Positions 47,461-59,636 of a stretch of DNA of 64,000 bases are shown piece by piece. Made by a program: the position numbers and the translations under genes. Under the pieces are notes generated by a model. The model did no database searches, was not told the DNA's origin, and saw only the letters and a list, made by a program, of their open reading frames with translations. Within the stretch, counting starts at the first letter, position 1. Every line of letters begins with the position of its first letter. The DNA is taken from contig NC_081408.1 of assembly GCF_030272615.1 (NCBI RefSeq), positions 613,969,977 through 614,033,976 on the forward strand. The letters are read 5' to 3'. Source of the DNA: Cryptomeria japonica. Its lineage: Eukaryota; Streptophyta; Pinopsida; Cupressales; Cupressaceae.

Positions 47461-48700
47461 ATGTCATTCAATCAAATAGCAATGGAGAACAAATTACTAA
47501 GTGCACTATTAAGAATGTAATTATTTACTAATTACTATTTATATTTATATAATCTAACATATTTCAAACTTTTCATAGACTGAGTGACACGTCAAAGGCA
47601 ACCAAGGCAAGACAAGAAAAGAATGGGCAACACAAACTCGTCTCTAGTGGTTATATGAAACTTGCCGCACGAATTGTAAGAATCAGTAAATGAAATATCG
47701 CATCAAAATATTTATAAATTGCAAACAATTTTTTTTATCACAATACAAGAAAAAATCACGTCACTAAGCAAAAATGTAGGGCTCTGAATTCAATAGAGTG
47801 CCCACGAAAGATGACAAGAGAATTGCCTACCAACAAGGCTATACAGTCGTGGTTGAATGACTACAAAATTGAGTGGGCAAACACGAGATTCTAATGCATC
47901 CGTCACAAAGGTAAATAAGCTAAATGAAAATAATTTCAAATTGAATACTTTACCAATAATCTATTTGATGTTAAGTTCCAACATAAAGTGACTAAGTCAT
48001 CTTTTTAAATAAGCAAGCAATGATAACAATGCACATGACATTGGAATGCATCCTGTTAATCGTGGAACACAACCTGGACATGAAGGTTCAAATGTCCATT
48101 CTAGTAGTGGAGGTATTAATTTCTATTCAATTTTTTTTATGTAATTATTAATACAATTAAACATCTTATTTAAATTGTAATTAGTGAAGTAATTAATGTA
48201 ACCTTTTTTGTTAATATTCTAGAGTATGTAGTCGGTGGTGACCAACTGGAGCATGATCTGGGTGGACAACATTAGGAACATTATGTTCCCCAATCAGGTA
48301 AAGAGGACCATTGTTATTCCTTTAAACAAATTTAATTACAATTGCTGTATTGATTAATGTAACCTTTCGTATTTCAACTCTAGAGGATCTAGAGGGTGTT
48401 CAACATGTTGAGGTTTAGGCGAGACAAAATGATGTGGAAGATGATGTCGCCCCATCAGGTAAAGAGTGCCACAGTTATGTTCTTTAAATTAATGAAATAC
48501 TTGTAACAATAATAAAAAATGTTTTGAATTTAACCCATTTCTTTGTTATTGAAGAGGACCCCCATTTGGTTTAGTGTCCTCATCCTCTGTATAGGACTAG
48601 GCATACAACGAGATCACGAGTAGAGGGCAAGAAAAATGAAGATGGGAGAAATGATGAAGCAAACGATGCTCCACTTAGTTTTACATAGCTTCAAAAAAAA
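47461..48700 (+). pseudogene. CACTA transposase 3' region
   Basis: Broken frames include SDTSKATKARQEKNGQHKLV, resembling the basic S.KATKAR..KN passage of plant En/Spm C-terminal transposase domains, and later acidic pieces around 48220-48660. Several GTAAG...TAG spacers about 90-150 bp long look like intron remnants. Too damaged to call domains further. Confidence 0.5.
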
Positions 48701-51180
48701 AAGAACAAAAGAAATGATTGTAATCTACCTTATTCGATAATGATTGATTTTTATGTGTTAATGAATGTTCATGAATGATATGTGTTAATGAATATTGATG
48801 AATTTTGCGTGTTAATAAATGTTATGTCTTAATGAACGTTATGTGATAATGAATGAATGCTATATTTTAATAATGGATGAAAGAATGAATGAATGTTAGA
48901 TGTTAACGGGGAATTTAGAGTGATGTTAAGGGGTGGGGGGGGGGGGGGCAAATGAGCTTCCACCTTCACGTGGTTGGCCCTATTAAGTAGAGAATATTAA
49001 ACTATTCACGGAACAAAGAGAAGCTCAATAAGATAACACACTTTTTAATATTTCATTATGTTGCACAGTTAATCTTATTGAATCTTAATTGCAGGGTCCA
49101 ACAAAGCCAACACGAACAATAACACCACAAGTTGTTGGGTATAATGAACTCCCATATTGTCTTGTATGTACACTAACACTATGAGTTGCTTCTAGTGCTG
49201 ATATGCATGGCATGACTGCAAAAGTTGTGAATATGCCTCATCCTTGTAAGTTTTTTATTAGTTGACATTTTCTTTAGCATTTTTTAATTTTCCTTATCAT
49301 TTTAAGTCTAACCACTTTTATATGAAATTTATTGTTCTAGTTTTTTACTATCTTCTAGACATTATTGATACAAGGACTTGCATTGCATCCATTTTTTCAA
49401 TTAGGTATTATAAAGGGTAGGTTGTATTTGTAAATTTCTCTTTGAGTTCATCCAAATTTTATAACTGGGTAAAGGTACAAAGCCGTGTCACACTTTTATA
49501 AAGGAAATGGTCAATGCTGATTCAAATTTTTAAATTAAATCAACAAAAAGTGAAATATATGTTTTGAATTTTGAAATGATGTAAGCTAATAAAATTTATA
49601 TTCTTATGTCTATTTTATGTTTGTAATTTTAACAAAAATTTAAAAAATTATTTGAATGTAGTTTTTTATAAAGTAAACACCATAATTTAGTTGCTGAAAA
49701 AATGCTGAAATTGAAGTTACACAAGCCACCACAGTTTATATAGTAAATTTTACCTTTTTTTCTTGAATATTTGTTTTGTATATTGATAACTTGAAACTTT
49801 AGTGCATGGATATATTTTTTACTATTTTTTTATAAATATATATTTTTCAATAAATTTGAAAAGTTGCGTGTGCTGAAATATAACTCTTTCCAATTCCCAC
49901 CACCTTTTTTCTTAATTATTTATCCAAATTAGAAAAGAATTATATCATCTTTACATAGATTCTTTTCTCTACTGCATCATTTTTTTCAATTTTTTTTAAT
50001 AAATTTTAGTATTTTTCCTTGACAAGATAATCAACCTTATATGTTAGTGCTGATGACCTACTTTCAATAAAATTAAAATAGTTAATATAAAAACTAATTA
50101 AAATATTAAAAGATATATATTTAAAAAAATTCACTTATAGATCTATAAAAGGGTATTTTTACATTTCAATTTTTTATTTATTTATAAGAGTAGGAGTTGT
50201 TGAAACATCGATTTTTTTGTTTTGTTTTGTAATTAGACCCAAAGTAGTATAAAATATACATTTAGTAGACACTTCCAATTTCAAAAGTTGTGGCCCATAT
50301 ATAACTTAGCTATAATGAATCTATATAGACCATTTGTTTGACTAAAATTATTTTTTAGTTAGAATTACCTAAATTCACTTGTGTTGATAAGTTAGCCTGA
50401 AACGTGACACAGTTTTGTGCTTTTACCCAATTGTTATCTCACATCGCGTTATTGCTGCACATCAGGGATTATGACCAACATAGGCTACGATTGCAACCTC
50501 TCGGTGCCATAGAGTCTCTTTGTTCTTAAAATTGTAGTGGACTGTTAGGTACATTCCCTCTTTTGCACTCCAAATTGTAGCGGTCAATGCACATGACCAA
50601 ATTTCCTTTGACATCTAGAGGATAGTATTAACTTTTAAGTAATTAGTGGCTTCTGAGGCGTATTTGGCCAGTATTTATTTTTGTGGGATATGATAGTTGT
50701 GTTTTAAGTCATATAATTAGAAGAGTGAACATCAAAAAGTTGCTACCTCCTAGAGGTAGGAATAAAATGCTTCAAAGTTGCCTTGTAAATTCATTACTTT
50801 GTTAATATAATACTTGATCTCTCTAACAAAAACTCGTTATGCATAGTGATCGTAATAACCAATAGTTCTCATTTGATGATCATCTAGGTCAACTTTTGTT
50901 CTAAAAGAAACTTATCACAAAAGGGGTCGTGAACTATCCTCATTCACAATCAAACCTCACTATACTTATGTCCTTGGATTCAATTATGATATGTGTCACC
51001 TAATAAGCATTTTTCTCCCTATTAGGAAAATAACCACTCAAGATATGAGTGAAGTGAAAATACCAAATTAATAAACTAAAATTGACATAACCATTGCAAA
51101 TCCATTATAATATCGTGTAAAATACAAAATTGTTAATTGAAACAAATAATATATAGTATATGATATTTAATATATTATTA
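48701..51180. other. AT-rich, no gene seen; 14-base G run at 48935-48948
   Basis: Holds degenerate TGTGTTAATGAATG tandem motifs (48730-48900), a G homopolymer, and then about 2 kb of AT-rich sequence. Presumably CACTA interior, from the transposase upstream and the right end downstream. Confidence 0.5.
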
Positions 51181-51199
51181 TATGTTTTTTGGTATAATT

Positions 51200-51878
51200 T
51201 TTTTTTTAAAATTAAATAATCGTCAAAGTTATAACGCCCCTATATTTTCACCGACGACTATATCGTCAGGCATACAACATCCTCATCGGTACATAATTCC
51301 TGGTTGTTGTCGGACGACGTCAATATTCCGATGGAAATCAACAAAACATCCGATGAAGTTGTTGTATGCCCAACGATATTCTCTCGGCGGACAGAGATCA
51401 GAATTCTGACGTCCATCCAGAAAACATCCGATGAGGATATTGTATGCCCGAAGACATTCTCTCGACGGATGAGCGGTTGAGGTAGCACATGCCGATGAAA
51501 TCCATTAGCAGGACTTACACTAGCGACAAAGGGAGCATTTGATCTTGCGAATAGCTGATGAGGCTATCGGTAAGACATATACCGATGGAGGTTTGATGTC
51601 GATGGATTTCATCGGCATGTGCTACCCCGACGACACCTGAGACATCAGGTCTTCATAGGTGTATGTCTTGCCGATAGCAGATCTGATAGCCAATGAGGCT
51701 ATTGGTAAGACATACACCAATGGAGACCTGATGGTTTCTGTTGGAATTACGATGTTGGCGAGTACTATCAAAATATCCGACAACAAGTTGTCGACGAGTA
51801 CGTTTGTTGGCAGTCCTACAAAAAATAGTCGAAATTCTGATGAGAGGTTGTTGGAATTGAGCCCCTAATGTACTAATA
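51200..51878. mobile_element. right end of the transposase-bearing CACTA element
   Basis: Dense in CCGACG, CATCCGATGA and ATACCGATGG motifs with nearby inverted copies (for example CCGATGAAATCC and GGATTTCATCGG). It ends CCCCTAATGTACTAATA, which aligns with the CCTAAATGTACTAGTG end of the element at 43733. The terminal TAGTG has mutated to TAATA, so mobility from this end would be impaired. LINE tail sequence follows directly. Confidence 0.65.
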
Positions 51879-51884
51879 CAAGTA

Positions 51885-52255
51885 GGGTTTTCCCAGGCTC
51901 CCTTAACCTGTAACAAAGTCTTTAGATCACCAACAACAAAACCTGATCCTAACAAAAAACAAACACTAGCCGAACTGGGCCCTTGAAAACTACTAGCATC
52001 TAGCTGATCCCTAGAGCAAACAAAGATACAAGGGTTTTTCCTGGCTCCCTCAATCATGAAAGTGGGTTTTACAAAGATCCCTCAACCAGACAAAGCCTAG
52101 ATCATAGCAATACACCTTGAAGGAACAATTTGGGAAACTGGGTTTTGAAAAGGCACCAGAAACCTACTACATAAAAAGCCAAGAGGGTTTTTAAAGGCTC
52201 CCTCAACCCACAAAAGAAACAATCGAAATGCCCCCTCAGCCCAACTCTCCACCTG
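51885..52255 (-). repeat. LINE 3'-tail-like motif repeated several times
   Basis: On the minus strand, variants of GGGAGCCTTTAAAAACCC occur about five times (near 51890, 52031, 52062, 52139 and 52188). One copy of such a passage normally stands near the 3' end of LINEs in this window. The cluster suggests stacked truncated LINE ends or local duplication. Confidence 0.5.
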
Positions 52256-52299
52256 ATTAGGATTCATGTCCACCTCAATAAGACAAGGAGGAAAGTATA

Positions 52300-52998
52300 T
52301 TATACATATAGAAATTTATTGTTGTACTTGTGGTTTCTTTGTGATTTGCTTTGACACTATGGATGATAGGGATGTTTTATTATTGGGTGTTTGGAAATGG
52401 GGTTCACATGCTTCATCTTTTCACCCTTGGACACCCTCCTTTAATCCCCTTGTTGAGTATTAACATACCTGGGTTTGGCTCCCACACTTCCCTCTCCACT
52501 TCTTGTGCATTGTGTCTTATGAATCTATTAGTAACAAGCTATGATACTTTATCAAAGAAGACCCTAATACTAGTCTTTACTCTCACACCACCTTTGCAAT
52601 AATTTTAGTGGATTTGGACCTTTCCAAAACACTTTTTGCTGAGATCACTCTTAAGGTTGGAGAGATGCAATAGAGACAGATCTTGGGCTATGAAGGGATC
52701 TCATTTAGGTGTAGATTCTATTTACATTGGGCACTTGGACTCCTCCTATCCTTGTACTCTCAAGTTCACTCCTCTCCTACCTAGTGGAAATATGTTGAAC
52801 GATGCCATTTCACAGTCTTCTTGGTGGAATTAGATTTCCCTTCGAACTCGATGCTCATCTCTTTGATGGTCTCTTTCTCTAGTGGCTCTTGTCAACTTGG
52901 GTTTGGTGGTTCCGACTCAAGTATCCATTTTCTTGTCAGTTGATACAATTCCTATTTCAGTGGCCCCGATTCCTAGCTCTATGTTGAATCATGTAGTG
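52300..52998 (+). pseudogene. LINE ORF1 (DUF4283), 5' part
   Basis: Reads MDDRDVLLLGVWKWGSHA, FHPWTPSFNPLVEY, then after a stop TWVWLPHFPLHF, then ESISNKLWYFIKEDPNTS and LVDLDLSKTLFAEITLKVGE. This is the DUF4283 nucleic-acid-binding domain of plant LINE ORF1 (PW...L.PW.P.FNP...P.WV.LP.LPL). Stops at the positions of the breaks make it dead. It runs through IPISVAPIPSSMLNHVV into the LTR inserted at 52999. Confidence 0.8.
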
Positions 52999-54948
52999 TG
53001 TCATGTCCCCATTCAAGACCTAAGGTTAATAAGATTCAATATATGATTGAATAAGTTTTAATTAAAGATTTGAAGTTATTATTAAAATAACAAGCACGAT
53101 ATCAAGGAACCATTGAGACCGTTAACAATCCATCATCTTTCTAGTATTCCCAACATTGGGAAGGCTACAGTAAACAGTTCCTCATTGCAGAGCTATGCTA
53201 AATATGGAACCACTTTTTGTATATGATCACTCCCAAGATATGATTAGTAAGTCGATATAACTAATGAATAGAATCTAGCAAATATTCTAGATCGATTATC
53301 ATAGGTAATGTGACATCACATTCACCAGGATGAGAGCCTTCCATAGAGCTCAAAGATAGCATTTAGAATCGTCGTTAATAATAATACATATCATAGCTGT
53401 GAAAAATCTATTACAATTACTGATTATTATCCTCCTATCTTTGATAGATTATGTGAGCAACAAATATTGGAAAATAACACAACTGCAATTTCACAAACTC
53501 ATATAAATGCTCAACACAATGAACACAATATTTTCGGACAATTGTCTCTGGAAAAACCCCGAAAAGAAAACGAGTACTGCATTTGTTAGCAAACAATTAT
53601 TTACTAATTATTTAACAAATGGACAAACAACTGTCCAAGCTAACAAACTAACAAACTAACAGTGGCTATGGTGCTGCCAACTCTTCTCTAACCGCTGACT
53701 ACTATGGAGTAATCAATGGGAAGGAGGGATAGTATACAGAGATAGAGATCGGCAAACAAAAGAACGTTTCAAATAAGGGAGACCCATCAATAAGACAAGA
53801 TGTGATCAATGAATGAAGAATCGATAAGAAATAATGCTTAGTCAAGAGCGATTAAAGGATAGCAATAATCATTAGCATGAAAGGTAGACGTACGTAATAA
53901 TCCGATTGATATAATGAAGGAATGCGAATTGTTTATGAAGTGACTTAAGAAGGAATAATATTGGCAAAGCAAGCAATGCAATCTGATAGATATGAGATAT
54001 TAATCCTGTCATAAGGAAGGAATACGATCAGCTAAGGTACCAGCACAGTCATTAAAAGATTGAGATTATTATCAAACAACGATCCTTAAATACTATAGTA
54101 ATTAAACATACCACAGTAATGATATACAAAGATCAACAATGACTTGATACCATTATTCTGAAGTGATACGATAAGTCGAGGCGGAATCCCATAATACGAT
54201 TTGGTCAAAGACAACGGAAATGTGCGATTCATTAGTTTGTTGAAGAATTATTATTATCCATAGGGTGCCGCGGTCACATACTCTTTAATTAGAGAAAGGT
54301 TGCAATGGGTTTAAGAGAACCTATCTGTTGCGAAGAGACATGCCCCAAGAGATGTTACCAATCAAAGGTATATAATATCAAATCCATTCTAGAAGGGGAA
54401 GGAAAATGGGTATATATCTTGTTCCTATTCTTGGTGGGAAGGATTTTGGTCTGACTCTAGTATTTTTGTATCTAGTATCGGGTCTGCTTAAACCAAGCTT
54501 TGTCGTTGGCATAATCAAATTGCATACTTCACAGATTAGATCAGAAATAGAACCATTGGTCATTGTTGCAGGCATATAGTTTCAGAATTAGGGAGAGCAA
54601 TGTATCACGATATAGCGGAGATGCAGATCAGAAATCATCTTGAACATCATCAAATATAATAGGAAGAGCAGAGATAATCCATTGATTGCATTGAATATAC
54701 ATATGTCTATCTATTGATCAGGATCATTCTGTATACACCTAATTACTAAATTAGAGATAGCCTTGATATTGAGCTCCCATCATCATATTATGAATGCAAA
54801 GCATTGTGCATCAAATCATTATTGCGTTGATTACTTGTATTTACAATATTTATCATGAAATTGAAGAAAGAAGTCTCTTGCAATTGATTCTTATAAGTTT
54901 AAATGTTCCTATTTCATAAGTCATCACTTAAGGGGACATTACATAGTG
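52994..54948. mobile_element. solo LTR (52999-54943) with 5-bp target duplication
   Basis: The inserted segment begins TGTCATGTCCCC and ends GGGGACATTACA, near-perfect inverted termini of an LTR, and TAGTG stands directly outside both ends (52994-52998 and 54944-54948). Removing it rejoins the LINE frame (SSMLNHVV to GVPLAPSGSVL). No internal coding sequence or primer-binding site is seen in 1.9 kb, so a recombined solo LTR is likelier than a short full element. Confidence 0.85.
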
Positions 54949-55195
54949 GGTGTTCCACTGGCTCCTTCAGGTTCTGTTTTGAGTATTGGCCTTATTCCCT
55001 CAATGGTCCTCGATTCCCTCTCTCTAGAATGTTAGGTCTCCCTTCTAGGTTCAATGACTCACCTTTCTAAATCATCTACTACCTCTAAGAATTTTACAAG
55101 CATTGCTCCCCTTGCCCCTCTAAAGAAGGATGTTTCATCTTGGAAAATTGTACGTCAAAAGAAAAAGGGTCATCCCCTTCCGATCTAGAATTCTC
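54949..55195 (+). pseudogene. LINE ORF1, 3' part
   Basis: Continues the frame broken by the solo LTR: GVPLAPSGSVLSIGLIP, MVLDSLSLE, a stop, then LAPLKKDVSSWKIVRQKKKG. The low-complexity Ser/Pro/Leu linker and the final SWKIVRQKKKG are typical of the C-terminal part of plant LINE ORF1. Confidence 0.65.
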
Positions 55196-55249
55196 GGATT
55201 GTTCCATTAGTTCCAATAGATGTGATTCTAGAAAGGCTTGGAGAGCATT

Positions 55250-55655
55250 CAAAAAGTTGGAGTTAGTTCATTCCAATCTTTTTGGACCAATAAAGATTAT
55301 TTTTGCAATCAAAATATAACATATGATCTTTCACCATCACTATAGAAAAGTACTTTTTGTGAAGCTTGTGTTATCAAGAGAAATTTAACTGTAGAAAAGA
55401 TCAAAGAACCTTAAAAAGTTTGCGTTACTTCAATCTAATCTTTGTGAACCAATGAAGATAATTTTTTAAGAAGGAAATCATGATATTTCATAACATTCAT
55501 TGATGACTTCACTCAAAAGATTTATGTTTATTTTTTAAAAAATAAATCAGAAAATTTTTGATGTTGTCAAAAGAGTTCGTACATCAAATTGAGAATAAAA
55601 GTGATTGAACAAATTTAGAATGTTAAGGTCAGATAATAGGAAGGAGTATACCTTG
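55250..55655 (+). pseudogene. copia integrase fragment
   Basis: Broken frames read FVEACVIKRNLTVEKIKEP, YFITFIDDFTQKIYVYFLKN, KSENF and, near the end, a decayed form of the LRSDNGGEY passage. This is the zinc-finger side and catalytic core of a copia integrase (TFIDDFSRKTWVYFLKxKSE...RSDNGGEY). The first Asp block (FIDDF) is kept. The lead-in is duplicated: about 75 bp at 55250-55325 recurs at 55400-55470 (TTCCAATCTTTTTGGACCAA versus TTCAATCTAATCTTTGTGAA). Confidence 0.8.
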
Positions 55656-55905
55656 AAGAGATTCTATCAGGCCTTGCGATTTTAGGAATGTTAAGTTCAA
55701 TCTTGATAAAGGGAACGAAGCGAGCATATGTAACAGCTGCGCCTGCAAAATAAATCAGTGCTTAGAAAGGGAGTCCAAGAAAAAGGAATTCCAAGAAAGT
55801 ACCAAGATCATTGATTAATGAAAAGAGAGGATCCCATCACAATGGTAACAAATAAGAAGGGCTGGAGATAAGGCTGTCAAATACCAACTCCCTACAGCCA
55901 ATGGT
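55656..55905 (-). pseudogene. ALMT gene fragment (exons 2-3 with intron)
   Basis: Matches the intact gene at 61238-61700 in order and orientation: the exon 3 end (ACCTTGAAGAGATTC versus ACCTTCAAGAGATTC), the exon 3 start with its splice site (GCGCCTGCAAAATAAAT versus GCTCCTGCAAAATGAAT), intron 2 and part of exon 2. About 200 bp in the middle of exon 3 is deleted, exon 2 lacks an internal piece, and the frame is broken. Because intron 2 is kept, it arose by DNA duplication, not retrocopying. It joins copia integrase sequence with no visible boundary element. Confidence 0.85.
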
Positions 55906-56039
55906 TTTACGAACGTCAATCAACAACGTGATCAACAAACATTAATCTCATGCTTTCAGACATTGCTAAACATACCGTCACCAGGCAATGATATCTTTTA
56001 TATTCTTATATAATACAAGTGTATAAAATGGACTAACAC

Positions 56040-56395
56040 CTTTACAACATGACATGATATTAAGAGAAAAGCTAGTGAAGGTAGTATTTGAGAGATGGCG
56101 TCAGACCATATAACTCCAATCTACCAAGGAAATCTTCAATTTCAAACATGGAAATCTTCAATCCGCACAAAGGAATAAAAAAGAAAAAGGCAATAACACC
56201 TCCCCGAGACAAGATAATTTCACAGATCGTCTTCAACGTTTTGGAAATTTGAGAATATTTAACTGATTTGAAATAGGGAACCTTATGCAAAATGCTTTTA
56301 TCTTTATCCGGTGTTTGGCTACCAAAACTGCAGCCCTGCAGTTTTAGAGAATCCATGTAAGATCTAGATCTAGGTTGCATATTCCTTAAGATATA
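56040..56395. repeat. dispersed repeat family (copy 2)
   Basis: Homologous to 10050-10420 and to parts of 63225-63600. Contains AATAACACCTCCCCGAGACA, the best preserved version of the shared core in the window. Confidence 0.65.
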
Positions 56396-56399
56396 AGCA

Positions 56400-57740
56400 G
56401 TAAAATTATGATTAGGTTATAGAAGTAGATAAGTATAATTAAAAAGAAAAAATTAATTTATTTAAATTTTGAGTAAATTATATTTTATAAGTATTTTAGT
56501 GTATTTGTTGTATTTTTTACGATCTTTGAATTCTATATAATAGATAAGCATAACATATCACATATATAATTGAAGATAATATAAGTAATTTTTCTTAATT
56601 ATTGAATAATTTTAGTTATTTTTACTTCATCCATAACTTAAAATCCATAATATAGCCCTCTAAATGTTTATTAGGTTTAGACTCTCAAAAAATTCAACAA
56701 AATTTAAATTATTGAGTTATATATGAGGTTCTATCTAACTCTGATAAGTTTAATCTTTCAAAGATATATTATTTTAAATAGTTTATATTATTGAATTATG
56801 AAAAGTAGAAAGGCTTAATCTAATAGGACAAAGAAATATTATTTGAGAAAAAGATGATCATTTAGCATTGAGGACCATTGCCTATTTATTAGGGAGTAGC
56901 ACCTAACAATTTAGAAAAGGAAATACATATATAAGAATATGTACTTCGAGAACAACACATGAATATAACTATAAAACAATGAAACAAGAGGTATGCACAT
57001 AGCTATATATAATTTAAATATACTTATACACTCAAAGCAACCCATATGCATCATGAAATATTTTCTCAAAGGATTTAAAAACGTTTAATAATTTTTATTA
57101 TAATCAAGTGATAAAAAATACAAGTTAGCAAATATGACCTTAGAAATCTATTACAAAATTTTTAATTAAATATGGAGGATGTCCAACTATGGAGAGATTT
57201 ACGTAGAACTACACCTTCCCGAGCTAAATAGAAATAATCCTCAACCATCACAAACAATGACATGGATCAATTGATCTCCTACAACATACTTATTTGGTCC
57301 TATACAAAGAATAGAAAAACATCTATTTTGCTCAATTTTTTTCATCTTAGAGAAACATATTTATAATGGTCTTAATTGACTAGCATCTTCAAATTCATCA
57401 CTGTCTTGTCCATTAAGCCCTGCATCTACTATTTTCTAGTTGAGCTATTTTATGAATTAGCATATCTTGGGTAGAGGAAGAAATGATGATAGGGGAAGGT
57501 TGGGGTTCACTAGGATGAGTTTAGGTAGGAGCTACAAAATATATGTACGGTTGGTATTAGGAACATAAGAGGTAGTGGGTTGGAAAATAGGTATGGATGA
57601 ATAAATACAATGGGGTGCATGGGCATAGATGGATGAAAAAAAAGAGAAATAGTCATTGTATAAAATTAAGTGGTAGGATCAATACCGAGGCAAGTGAGAG
57701 GAGTAGTAGATATAATAGATTGATAGTTCTTCTTTTGTGG
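56400..57740. other. AT-rich, no gene seen
   Basis: No coding frame, element end or RNA gene is recognisable. Confidence 0.6.
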
Positions 57741-57744
57741 ATTT

Positions 57745-58090
57745 CTTTTTTTAGTGGTCATTGGTTTTGGGACTAATAATCATATGGAAGTTCATTCCCT
57801 TCTTGTTGCTTTGCAAACAACCTGTGAGTTGGGTTGGAAGTATGTTGTTTACGAGATGGATTCCATGATTCTTGTTTTCCTTCTCAATAATCATCATTTT
57901 GACAATTGTTCTTGGCATCTAACATGTTTAAAGCCCAAATTTAAGATTTATATCAACATTTTGATTCTATTTATTTTGTTTATATTCCTTAAAATGAAAT
58001 GTTATAGCTGATTTGTTAGCAAATTGGGTTTCCATGTCTCCCATGGATAGAATGATTGGGACTAGGATTCTCTTTTATCTGATAAAATTG
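57745..58090 (+). pseudogene. LINE RNase H fragment
   Basis: Reads GFGTNNHMEVHSLLVALQTT, CELGWKYVVYEMDSMILVFL and, after AT-rich damage, DLLANWVSMS. These match the GxGTNNxAExxALLxGLxxAxxLG, ExDSxxVVxxL and ADxLAN blocks of plant LINE RNase H. The Glu (MEVHS) and Asp (MDSM) positions are kept, the first Asp block is lost. Confidence 0.75.
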
Positions 58091-59270
58091 CTTATTTTTT
58101 ACATCTACTTCAGATTAAATTATGATAATGTCAAACATTTAAAAAATTGAGAAGATAAAAATAAATAACAATAGATAAGAACTAACAAAGATCAAAACAC
58201 GATACAAAACATGTCATTTGTCATTATGTAATTATATCAAGGAATCTCCATTAAAAAAATACCTAAAACTAAACACTAGTTTACATCGATATGTAAATTT
58301 CATAAAATAGTATATATGTGTTAAATACATGTATTTTAAAGTATCATCTTGAATAATTTTATTTATTAAAAAATATTTTATTTACATAAGAGTTATTTAT
58401 TATACTATAATTATTTAAGAGTTATTTTATTTTATTTAATTCAAAATAATTTTATAGTTTTGTTTTTTTGAAATATATGTTTACTATGTTTCTATTTTAA
58501 TATTCATGTCTTTTATGTCTTATTGTTAATATAAATTTATGGTGATAGGTGTTGTATTTCTCAACTTCTTCAAGTGTATTTAATCATAAGACAAAATGTA
58601 TACATTAATTTTTAAACTAATTTTATTTAAAAGAATATTTCTAATAATTTATTTTTTCAAAAAATCTTGTTTCATAATATTAATGAAATATTATTTTAAA
58701 AATAATTATACTTTTTAATATTTTAAATTATATATATAAATATTTAATCTATTTGATATTTAAGATTTTAATGAAAAAATAAATAAAATTAAGTCTATCA
58801 TTATTACAAAATTTAAATTGTACAAAACAGGTTCTAATTGACCAATTCACAATTCTTAATTGTTAATTAAGATTAAAGAACTATGACTTCTTCACTCCAA
58901 TTTTTTAAAATTTAAAGAAAAGAAAATAAATTAAAAATTTCACTCTTTTACTGAATTTCTTCTATTAAATTTGTATACTTCCATCTTTGTAATATTCTTT
59001 CAATTTTATTTTTACTCGAAGATGAAAATGCCCATGTAGATTGCTATCATGTTTGCCTAATTTATTTTTAATCTCCTTAGATGATTAAGACACATACTAT
59101 CTACATGTTATGAAAAAAGATGGAAGCAAATAAGATAATCGATTTGTAAGATTTACAGACTAATCTAGAAATGCTCAAATACAACTTTAAATGATTTTAT
59201 TCGATCTTCCCTTCCAAATTGAAATGGAAAATAGTACATTCATGCGTTTGCGCGTTGCACAAAGCCCCTG
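58091..59270. other. AT-rich, no gene seen
   Basis: Very AT-rich intergenic sequence downstream of the ALMT gene, without recognisable features. Confidence 0.6.
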
Positions 59271-59479
59271 GTTATTATTAAATACATCTGAATACACAGA
59301 ACTGATCTAGAGAGAAGGGGCACATAATTCGAAATCTCAGCCCTTTATCTGCTCTAAAGAATAAATAAAAGAAACCCTAAAATATTCTTCTGTCGAACTA
59401 AACAAATTCTCCCATTAAAATTTCCTCAGCTGAAGAATAAAAAAATTCTTAACTGGCATAAATAAATTGAAACGACAGA

Positions 59480-59485
59480 TTTATT
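59480..59485 (-). promoter_or_regulatory. candidate polyadenylation signal for ALMT
   Basis: AATAAA on the minus strand about 150 bases past the stop codon. Other A-rich near-matches nearby (for example around 59455) are equally possible. Confidence 0.35.
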
Positions 59486-59636
59486 GGCAACGAAAACTGT
59501 CACAGCGAAAGAAACAGCACAGGGCTAATGCTAACAAAACTAGAACACTGCCACTTCTGTGACAATTGCCAATCTCTCTGAAAATCGTAGACAGACGGGA
59601 TGAATGCGGGAAGAGACTATAAACTTAACAAAAAAA

